Assembly: GCA_963781495.1 (NCBI GenBank)
Contig: CAWAFX010000002.1
Span: forward strand, 372,001 to 436,000
DNA: 64,000 bases
Reading direction: 5' to 3'
Source of the DNA: Mayfieldus sp963781495
GTDB lineage: Bacteria; Actinomycetota; Thermoleophilia; Solirubrobacterales; 70-9
Shown here: in pieces, positions 62,411-64,000 of the stretch
Position numbering within the stretch: position 1 is the stretch's first letter
How the letters are laid out: the number at the start of each line of letters is the position of its first letter
Notes under the pieces: model-generated
What the model saw: only the letters and a program-made list of their open reading frames with translations
Database searches by the model: none
What the model was told of the DNA's origin: nothing
Made by a program: the position numbers and the translations under genes

Positions 62411-62815
62411 ATGCGAGGAGAGGCAAGGGCGATGTTCGCCGCGATCCTGTTGACGATCGCCGGCGTTCTCAACGTCATCTACGGCATCGCCGCGATCAGC
62501 GATGCGAACTTCTATACGTCTGCCGGGACCCACTACGTGTTCTCCAGCCTCCACACCTGGGGCTGGATCACACTGATCATCGGCGTCATCCAGCTGACCG
62601 GCGGGTTCTCGCTCTTCGGGGGCGGGGTCTACGGGCGGCTGATCGGGATCACCGCGGCGAGCATCGGCGCCATCGGCGCCCTGCTCTCGGTCGGCGGGGC
62701 CTACCCGTTCTGGTCACTGGGGATCTTCGCCCTCTGCGTGATCGTGATCCACGGCCTGGTCGTCTACGGCGAGCCGGCGACCGGATCGTCCGGCGGGGGA
62801 GTGCCTCCCGCCTGA
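62411..62815 (+). CDS. DUF7144-type four-helix membrane protein
   Basis: A 134-residue protein with four helices: MFAAILLTIAGVLNVIYGIA (about 8-27), HTWGWITLIIGVIQLTGGFS (about 48-67), GRLIGITAASIGAIGALLSV (about 76-95) and FWSLGIFALCVIVIHGLVVY (about 100-119). This is the DUF7144 pattern (IYGIAAI...WGWI). The tail is Gly/Pro-rich. ATG 62411 has AAAGGAG upstream. Function unknown; probably one transcript with the SHOCT gene. Confidence 0.8.
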   Translation: MRGEARAMFAAILLTIAGVLNVIYGIAAISDANFYTSAGTHYVFSSLHTWGWITLIIGVIQLTGGFSLFGGGVYGRLIGITAASIGAIGALLSVGGAYPFWSLGIFALCVIVIHGLVVYGEPATGSSGGGVPPA

Positions 62816-62822
62816 CCGGCCT

Positions 62823-62853
62823 CGCGGGAGGCCGGTTCGGCCGGCCTCCCGCG
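62823..62853. terminator. 13-bp perfect hairpin between convergent genes
   Basis: CGCGGGAGGCCGG (62823-62835), loop TTCGG, CCGGCCTCCCGCG (62841-62853). It lies in the 58-bp gap between convergent genes and may end both transcripts. No U-run is present. Confidence 0.6.
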
Positions 62854-62873
62854 CGCTGCCGGCCTCCGATCGG

Positions 62874-63569
62874 TCAGAGCAGAAGCTCGAGCAGCCCGCG
62901 CAGGATCAGCGCGCCCCCCAAGACCACGAGTGCGATCGCCGCGAAATGGCGGCCGCGCCGGGCAAGCCAGCGCCTGAACCGCGTCACTGCGTCCTGGGTT
63001 CGCTCCGGGGCCAGCGCGTAGCCGAGCAGCGGCAGCTCCAGCAGCATCATCTGCGCAAGGCAGAAGTAGATGACCAGCAGGATGCTGGGCCCCACGCCTG
63101 GATCGAGCGCTGCGATGTGCTTCAAGGCCGACAGGTAGGCGACGCCCGGGAACGTGAACAGGGCGCCCACGGCGAAGGTGATGCGCGCCGAGCCGCGCGA
63201 CAGCAGCCTCTCCGGCCACGAGGTCTCCTCGGCTGAGGCCTCGCGGGCCTTTCGCGCCTGGCGCCGTCGCAGGCGCTCGTCGCGGCCGGTTCCCAGCACG
63301 ACTCCGACCGCGACCATGATCGCCCCGACCGCAATATCGCCCGCCGGGCTGAGGGCATGTCGCGCGCTGCCGACAGCAGCGGAGTCGTGGAGCGAGAACA
63401 CGATCACCAGCCCAGAGGTGATGCTGGTCATGTAGGCGCCGAGCAGGTAGCCCAGCATCAGGCGCTTGGGGTTGGGCAGCAGCAGCATCACGGTGACCGC
63501 CGCCAGCAGGGTTGGATAGGCCAGCGCGACGAGCGAGAGGAGGAAGACATCTGCCAGGTCCTTGCTCAT
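62874..63569 (-). CDS. GAP-family (LysE-like) multi-span membrane protein (2)
   Basis: A 231-residue protein with six helices. MSKDLADVFLLSLVALAYPT, LMLGYLLGAYMTSITSGLVI and FTFPGVAYLSALKHIAALDP have the same positions as in the 55.0-kb GAP protein, but a longer basic loop (RDERLRRRQARKAREASAEE) divides helices 3 and 4. Possibly exports or moves lipids or small molecules (inference from the mycobacterial GAP relatives). It is 21 bp after the partial gene at the window end. Confidence 0.78.
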   Translation of the reverse strand: MSKDLADVFLLSLVALAYPTLLAAVTVMLLLPNPKRLMLGYLLGAYMTSITSGLVIVFSLHDSAAVGSARHALSPAGDIAVGAIMVAVGVVLGTGRDERLRRRQARKAREASAEETSWPERLLSRGSARITFAVGALFTFPGVAYLSALKHIAALDPGVGPSILLVIYFCLAQMMLLELPLLGYALAPERTQDAVTRFRRWLARRGRHFAAIALVVLGGALILRGLLELLL

Positions 63570-63590
63570 CGCGCGCAGCTGCGGAGCCCA

Positions 63591-64000
63591 CTACTCGATC
63601 GGCAGCGTCGCGATGAAGGTCAAGCCGGCGATCAGCATCGCCGCGGCGAAGACGAGGACGGCAATCCGCAGCCGGCGCCAATCGAGCCGCAGGGAGATGC
63701 CGGCGAAGAAGAGCACCGCGGCGAAGAAGACAGTCGAGAGGATGTAATGGTCGTCGTTGGACTTCGCGTCGGTCGCCTCCTGGTAGAGGCCGTCAGCCGT
63801 GCGGTCGAGGGCCCGCGAGTGCTGAAGCGACTCGAGCCGGTACTCCGGCTCGTACAAGGGGCTCGGGATCGCATCCCCGTTCGTGAACGGGTGCTCCCCC
63901 TGCCAGGCCCGGAAAGCGGGCAGAAAAGCGGGCCGGAAGCGGTCCTCGTAGATCGCCTGCAGCTGCCGGTCGCCCGCGGCATGGGCGTTGAGCCAGCCGT
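63591..64000 (-). CDS. Membrane protein, C-terminal part (cut by window edge)
   Basis: A minus-strand frame that is open to the window edge; an internal TTG (63857) is not a needed start because the frame continues upstream through coding-like sequence (WLNAHAAGDRQLQAIYEDRF; GEHPFTNGDAIPSPL). The end has two helices, STVFFAAVLFFAGISLRLDW and IAVLVFAAAMLIAGLTFIAT. The soluble segment between, with ALDRTADGLYQEATDAKSND, is helical. The family looks like the small DUF4337-type membrane proteins, but I cannot confirm it. Confidence 0.6.
   Translation of the reverse strand, partial: GWLNAHAAGDRQLQAIYEDRFRPAFLPAFRAWQGEHPFTNGDAIPSPLYEPEYRLESLQHSRALDRTADGLYQEATDAKSNDDHYILSTVFFAAVLFFAGISLRLDWRRLRIAVLVFAAAMLIAGLTFIATLPIE

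Overview
The window is GC-rich, densely coded bacterial DNA that looks actinobacterial. Support for this includes the rplY-pth-mfd-PPIase-mazG-eno-ftsB gene order, two tRNA genes without an encoded CCA end, an ECF41-type sigma factor, SHOCT/amphi-Trp/DUF1269-type small membrane and stress proteins, and frequent GTG/TTG starts. A soil actinobacterium of the Thermoleophilia/Solirubrobacterales type fits best, but that placement is inference from gene content. No CRISPR array, insertion sequence, rRNA or prophage is visible, and no stretch over 300 bases lacks a gene.

Layout. 0-5.3 kb: lipid and membrane genes (two small membrane proteins, a cyclopropane-fatty-acid-synthase-like methyltransferase divergent from an acyl desaturase, a patatin, an alpha/beta hydrolase). 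5.3-7.9 kb: a secreted arylsulfotransferase-like protein divergent from a TetR regulator, with short palindromes over both start codons. 7.9-10.7 kb: VOC proteins, Gpr-type aldo/keto reductase, DHFR-like reductase. 10.8-15.5 kb: an envelope/stress block (large SHOCT membrane protein, DUF1269 protein, a 56-residue membrane microprotein, diacylglycerol-kinase-like enzyme, amphi-Trp protein, small SHOCT protein, PAP2 phosphatase). 15.6-18.4 kb: an ECF41 (SigJ-like) sigma factor flanked by two SDR/epimerase genes; all three genes carry the same candidate promoter, GGTCAC(A/G)-N16-NGTC. 18.4-23.2 kb: LLM oxidoreductase, VOC, exported protein, lipoprotein hydrolase, cupin and initiator tRNA. 23.4-31.1 kb: ppx, SDR, TPP enzyme, M15-like exported protein, HAMP-adenylate cyclase, a second SHOCT membrane protein, tRNA-Leu. 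31.2-42.8 kb: a sigma/zinc-finger fusion, an R2-like ligand-binding oxidase, metal-dependent hydrolase, MmgE/PrpD, GNAT, a frameshifted O-methyltransferase, an inactive rhomboid-like protein, YbdK, class I aldolase, thermonuclease and csrA. 42.8-55.0 kb: a long minus-strand information-processing operon from rplY down to a GT-C-like membrane protein. 55.0-64.0 kb: transporters and envelope proteins (GAP, K+ channel, AI-2E, MFS, MBL hydrolase, holin-like/phosphodiesterase fusion, SHOCT, DUF7144, second GAP).

The most notable signals are the three matching ECF41-type promoters, a compound palindromic element inserted in frame in mazG, a csrA leader hairpin that places the ribosome-binding site in its loop, a stand-alone R2lox keeping both cross-link residues, a sigma factor fused to a zinc-finger domain and Pro-rich tail, and a zinc-ribbon rhomboid that has lost its catalytic residues.
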